Positions 60,782-64,000 of a stretch of 64,000 nucleotides of DNA are shown piece after piece (positions within the stretch are counted from its first letter, which is position 1; each line of letters starts with the position of its first letter). The notes below the pieces were generated by a model. That model worked only from the letters and a program-made list of their open reading frames with translations, was not told where the DNA came from and ran no database searches. Origin of the DNA: CAVXSP01 sp963764505 (GTDB taxonomy: Bacteria > Acidobacteriota > Vicinamibacteria > Vicinamibacterales > SCN-69-37); assembly GCA_963764505.1 (NCBI GenBank), contig CAVXSP010000001.1:2108001-2172000 (forward strand). Direction: 5' to 3'. Both the position numbers and the translations under genes were made by a program.

Positions 60782-62122
60782 ATGGCGAGCAGTATCAGCC
60801 GGCGTGGGTTTCTCGCGCGGTCGGCGGCGGTCGGCGCTTTGAGTGCGGCCTCCAGCCGTACGGGGCGGGCCGCCTCGCGCGCACAGTCGGGAGAGGACGC
60901 GCTCGTGGCGCCCCAGTATCGCGGCTTCCTGAAGAAGCACATCGAGGACCTGCCGACGCCGGCCCTGCTGATCGACCTCGACATCCTCGAGCGGAACCTG
61001 CAGGCGCTGGCGACGTTCATGAAGGGCAAGCCGGCGGCGTTCCGGTCGCATGGCAAGGCGCACAAGTCCTCGACCATCGGCAAGCTCCAGATCGCCTCGG
61101 GCGCGAAGGGCATCTGTGCGGCCAAGCTCGGCGAGGCCGACGTGTTCGTCCACGGCGGCATCAAGGACGTGCTGGTCACGGCCGAGGTCGTCGGCGCCGT
61201 GAAGATCAAGCGGCTGATGGAGCTGCTGGCCCTCTCGCCGGACCTGAAGGTCGTCGTCGACAACGAGCAGAACGCCGCCGACTTGTCGACCGCCGCGCTC
61301 GCCGCAAAGAAGAAGCTGAAGGTCCTGATCGACGTCAACGTGGGCCAGAACCGCACCGGCGTCGAGCCGGCAGACGCCGAGAAGCTCGCACAGGTCATCG
61401 CCAGACAGAAAGGGCTCGAGCTGCTGGGCCTGCAGGGCTACGGCGGGAACAACCAGCACGTCGTCGGGTTCGAGAATCGGAAGGCGCGGGAGCTCGACTC
61501 CAACGCCAAGATTGCCGCCGCGCGCCAGGCGCTCGAGAAGGCGGGCTTCGCCGTGCAGATCGTCAGCGTCGGCGGAACAGGGAGCTACAACATCGACGCG
61601 GACTACCCGGGCGTCACCGAGATTCAGCCAGGCTCGTACGTCTTCATGGATTCGCACTACAACAAGATTGGCAGCCAGGGCCGCGACGACAACGCGTTCA
61701 CCGATTTCGGCAACTCCCTGTCCGTGCTGACGACGGTGATCAGCCGGGCGGTCGGCGTGACGGCGCGGGCTGGCGGCGCGGGAAGGGCCGGCCGCGGCGG
61801 CCGCGCCAGCGTGCCGGCCGATCCCCGCCCCGTGATCGGCCGCGCGGTCGTCGATGCTGGGATCAAGTCGCTGTCGAACGACGAGTCGGTCCCCGAGCCG
61901 CTGAACATGCCGGGCACGACCTACGGCGGATCCGGCGACGAGTACGGCGCCCTGAGCTTCCGGGACTCCGCTCTGGCCGACAAGATCAAGGTGGGCGACA
62001 AGGTGCAGGTCACGCCGGGGCACTGCGATACGACGGTGAACCTGTACAACGTCTTCTTCGCCGTCCGGAAGGGCGTCGTCGAGCAGGTGTGGCCGATCGA
62101 GGGCCGGGGGCGCACGGACTGA
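60782..62122 (+). CDS. Tat-exported PLP fold-III enzyme, D-threonine aldolase/D-serine dehydratase-like, copy 3
   Basis: The 446-residue product has a Tat signal (SRRGFLARSAAVGALSA). The PLP-Lys motif is FRSHGKAHKS (likely Lys92), followed by GICAAKLGEADVFVHGGI, LKVLIDVNVGQNRTGVEPADAE, LLGLQGYGGNNQHVVGF and VSVGGTGSYNIDADYPG. The metal motif is PGHCDTTVNLYN. It is closest to copy 2 but carries a Gly/Arg-rich insert of about 20 residues near 325, absent from copy 2. ATG 60782 follows GGAGGAG, 14 bases after the copy-2 stop. Substrate unknown. Confidence 0.85.
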   Translation: MASSISRRGFLARSAAVGALSAASSRTGRAASRAQSGEDALVAPQYRGFLKKHIEDLPTPALLIDLDILERNLQALATFMKGKPAAFRSHGKAHKSSTIGKLQIASGAKGICAAKLGEADVFVHGGIKDVLVTAEVVGAVKIKRLMELLALSPDLKVVVDNEQNAADLSTAALAAKKKLKVLIDVNVGQNRTGVEPADAEKLAQVIARQKGLELLGLQGYGGNNQHVVGFENRKARELDSNAKIAAARQALEKAGFAVQIVSVGGTGSYNIDADYPGVTEIQPGSYVFMDSHYNKIGSQGRDDNAFTDFGNSLSVLTTVISRAVGVTARAGGAGRAGRGGRASVPADPRPVIGRAVVDAGIKSLSNDESVPEPLNMPGTTYGGSGDEYGALSFRDSALADKIKVGDKVQVTPGHCDTTVNLYNVFFAVRKGVVEQVWPIEGRGRTD

Positions 62123-62144
62123 AGGACCTTACAGGAGGACCGGA

Positions 62145-62612
62145 ATGACGAGAGCTCGACGGATTGGCGCGGCGGCAATGGGTGCGGTCGCGCTCGTGAT
62201 TGGCGTGTCGGTGGCGGCGCGGACGGCCCCGCAGGCGGGTGGCGCCACGGAGCAGTCGCTGCTGCAGGCCGAGAAGGCCCGCTTCACTGCCATGCAGAGC
62301 GCAGACACGGCCGCGCTCGAAAAGCTGCTGGGGCAGGAGCTCAGCTACACGCACACCAGCGCCGCCGTCCAGACGAAGGCGCAGTTCATCAGCGATATCA
62401 AGACCGGCACGATCAAGTACCTGAGCATCGACTCGACGGAGATGAAGCCGCACGTCTACGGCAACGTGGGCGTGATCACCGGCGGCGCCGCGGTGCACAT
62501 CATCCTGAGGGGCAAGGACCAGTCGTTCCGCATCAGGTATACGGACGTGCACGTCAACCGGAGCGGCGGATGGCAGATGGTCGCCTGGGAGGCGACGAGA
62601 CTGCCGGACTAG
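62145..62612 (+). CDS. Exported NTF2-like (SnoaL/DUF4440) protein
   Basis: The 155-residue product has a signal peptide (AAMGAVALVIGVSVAART) and an NTF2-like cone: SLLQAEKARFTAMQSADTAALEKLLGQELSYTHTSAAVQTKAQFISDI, then VYGNVGVITGGAAVHIIL, IRYTDVHVNRSGGWQMVAWEATRLP. DUF4440 members include isomerases and binding proteins without conserved catalysis. It lies 22 bases after PLP enzyme copy 3; AGGAGG precedes the ATG at 62145. Role unknown. Confidence 0.85.
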   Translation: MTRARRIGAAAMGAVALVIGVSVAARTAPQAGGATEQSLLQAEKARFTAMQSADTAALEKLLGQELSYTHTSAAVQTKAQFISDIKTGTIKYLSIDSTEMKPHVYGNVGVITGGAAVHIILRGKDQSFRIRYTDVHVNRSGGWQMVAWEATRLPD

Positions 62613-62614
62613 GC

Positions 62615-63802
62615 GTGGCGCACTCACGCCGCGAGCTGCTTCGCGCCGCGGCCGCGATGGCGGGCGCCGCGCTGCTCGATCCCGGCGCGGTCCTGGCCGG
62701 TGCGATCGGACAGACGAGCGAGACCTGCGCCGAAGACGGCCTGGGGGAGCTCCTCGCGGTCCTGCCGGTGTCCCGGCGCGGTCTCGTCACGCCGCCGTTC
62801 GGCGTCAAGATCGGAGGCGCCGGCCTCGACGCGCGTCTCGTCACGGATCTCTCCCGGCTCGAGCCCGATCGGCTGGTGACGCCGACCGAACGCGTCTACG
62901 TCCGCACGGAGTGCCCGGCCGCCGTCTCGGCGCAGGCGGGGCCCTGGCAGATCCGGACGTCGGGGCTGATGGCGCGCGCCGGCGCTCTGTCGTTCGAGGA
63001 TCTCGCACGGCGCGCGCGGCCGATGGGGGCGCATCTCGTCGAGTGCTCCGGCAACAGCGACCCGACGAACTTCGGCCTCATGAGCGTGGCGGAGTGGACG
63101 GGCGTGCCGCTCGTCGACGTCGTGGCGCAGCTCCAGCCGTCCGCCGGCGCGACGGCCGTGCTCGTGAGCGGGGTGGACCCGGATGGGCCCTCGACGACGT
63201 CGGTCGCCGGCGCGAGCTGGATCTTCCCGCTCGAGGCGCTGGATCGGACGGGCGCGTTTCTCGCGGTCGAAATGAACGGCGGCCCGCTGGCGCCCGACCA
63301 CGGCCGTCCCGTGCGGCTGGCCGTCCCGGGCTGGTACGGCTGCGCCTGGATCAAGTGGGTGAACGAGATTCGCCTCGTCGGCGCGTTGGAACCGGCGACC
63401 GCCCAGATGAAGGAGTTCGCCGGTCGGACGCATCAGACGGGCGTCCACGAGCTGGCCAGTGAATACGCGCCCGCGACGATCGAGACCGCGGCCACGCCGG
63501 TTCGCGTCGAGAAGCGGCGCTCGGCGTCCGGATTCGAGTATCGCGTGGTCGGCATCGTGTGGGGCGGCGTGCGTCCAGTGAGCCGGCTCGCGATCCGGTT
63601 CGGCGGCGACGCGTCCTGGAGGCCCTTCGACCTCTGCCCGGCGCCTCGCACTACCGCCGTCTGGTCGCTCTGGGCCTATCGATGGAAGCCGGCGCAGCCC
63701 GGCGTCTACGACATCGCGCTGCGCGTGCCCGATCCGTCGGTGCCGCAGCGCCGGCTCGACATGGGCTACTACGTTCGACAGGTTCGAATCGACGACGTGT
63801 GA
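62615..63802 (+). CDS. Tat-exported sulfite-oxidase-like molybdopterin protein
   Basis: Sulfite-oxidase-family proteins bind one molybdopterin-Mo through a Cys. The 395-residue product has a Tat signal (HSRRELLRAAAAMAGAALL). The core shows TPTERVYVRTECP, WQIRTSGLMARAGALSFEDL, AHLVECSGNSDPTNFG with the likely Mo ligand Cys144, WTGVPLVDVV, PDHGRPVRLAVPGWYGCAWIKWVNEI and a C-terminal dimerisation-type Ig domain. The usual Asn-Arg-Arg after Cys-x-Gly is Asn-Ser, so substrate choice may differ from true sulfite oxidase. Start GTG 62615, 2 bases after the preceding stop. Substrate unknown. Confidence 0.82.
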   Translation: MAHSRRELLRAAAAMAGAALLDPGAVLAGAIGQTSETCAEDGLGELLAVLPVSRRGLVTPPFGVKIGGAGLDARLVTDLSRLEPDRLVTPTERVYVRTECPAAVSAQAGPWQIRTSGLMARAGALSFEDLARRARPMGAHLVECSGNSDPTNFGLMSVAEWTGVPLVDVVAQLQPSAGATAVLVSGVDPDGPSTTSVAGASWIFPLEALDRTGAFLAVEMNGGPLAPDHGRPVRLAVPGWYGCAWIKWVNEIRLVGALEPATAQMKEFAGRTHQTGVHELASEYAPATIETAATPVRVEKRRSASGFEYRVVGIVWGGVRPVSRLAIRFGGDASWRPFDLCPAPRTTAVWSLWAYRWKPAQPGVYDIALRVPDPSVPQRRLDMGYYVRQVRIDDV

Positions 63803-63846
63803 AGCCGGAAGCCAGAGTTGGGTTTCCCGGAGCGATGGAGGCATGC

Positions 63847-64000
63847 ATGCGACCGATGATCACGGGCTCGACCTGGCGGACCATTCGGTGGGGCCTGGCC
63901 GCAGGACTGACGCTGATCGCCGCCAGCAGTCGGCCGATCGGCGCGCAGGCGCCGGCCGATGACGCGACCGTGGCGCTGCTGCGGGAGCTGACCGACGCCA
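63847..64000 (+). CDS. Start of an exported protein, cut by the window end
   Basis: From ATG 63847 the frame is open to the window end (51 residues). It begins with a signal peptide (WGLAAGLTLIAASSRPIGAQ) followed by APADDATVALLRELTD. GGAGG lies 5 bases before the start. The gene lies 44 bases after the sulfite-oxidase-like gene; a cytochrome c or small subunit would be a common partner but nothing visible decides it. Confidence 0.55.
   Translation, partial: MRPMITGSTWRTIRWGLAAGLTLIAASSRPIGAQAPADDATVALLRELTDA

Overview
The window is one contiguous piece of a very GC-rich chromosome. Gene content and style point to an acidobacterium, most likely of the Vicinamibacteria type. The signs are Oar-like TonB-dependent outer-membrane receptors with an N-terminal carboxypeptidase-regulatory domain, an acidobacterial-type VWA protein, PVC-type heme-binding CxxCH proteins, many Tat-exported enzymes and a diderm envelope (LolA, secretin, C-terminal-Phe beta-barrels). 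The taxonomic placement is inferred from gene families, not from a marker-gene tree.

Region 1 (1-14.6 kb) is core genome. It begins with rimM-trmD-rplS-rnhB, a small membrane protein, a thiE/tenI-like gene and a RodZ-like HTH protein. A cell-wall block follows (ldcA-mpl-murB-murA), in which LdcA and Mpl form a peptidoglycan-recycling pair and MurB and MurA supply UDP-MurNAc. MurA carries Asp in place of the fosfomycin-target Cys. Next is a TMTC-like membrane/TPR protein. A minus-strand block holds a GNAT protein, an FmdB zinc ribbon, LolA and a secretin lipoprotein. The region closes with a tRNA-Ala(CGC).

Region 2 (14.6-37.9 kb) is an exported-catabolism region: a Tat-exported TIM-barrel sugar isomerase, a two-domain CE15-like esterase, two PVC-type heme proteins, a LamG protein, DUF1080 (3-keto-disaccharide hydrolase family) proteins, a beta-propeller, a cytochrome-c/PQQ dehydrogenase, an MBL-fold protein, a mutarotase-fold protein, a ThuA/EF-hand protein and two tandem CocE-type hydrolases.

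Region 3 (38-46 kb) is a tandem duplication of a roughly 3.7-kb TonB-dependent receptor gene, each copy with its own terminator. The two otherwise diverged upstream regions share a two-part regulatory motif with identical spacing. Region 4 (46-64 kb) holds a VWA protein, a polysaccharide deacetylase, three Tat-exported PLP D-threonine-aldolase/D-serine-dehydratase-like proteins, another DUF1080 protein, a TPR protein, a third PVC-type heme protein, a PQQ dehydrogenase-cupin-cytochrome c operon, an NTF2-like protein, a sulfite-oxidase-like protein and the start of a further exported protein.

Regions 2-4 read together as outer-membrane uptake plus periplasmic hydrolysis and quinoprotein/cytochrome-linked oxidation of carbohydrate-like substrates. 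That is inference from family membership.

Eleven genes contain single-base frame disruptions: thirteen +1 insertions and one -1 deletion. Each can be undone to give a full-length family member, and the pattern looks like insertion-biased sequencing or assembly error rather than gene decay. For these genes the coordinates given span the whole reconstructed gene.
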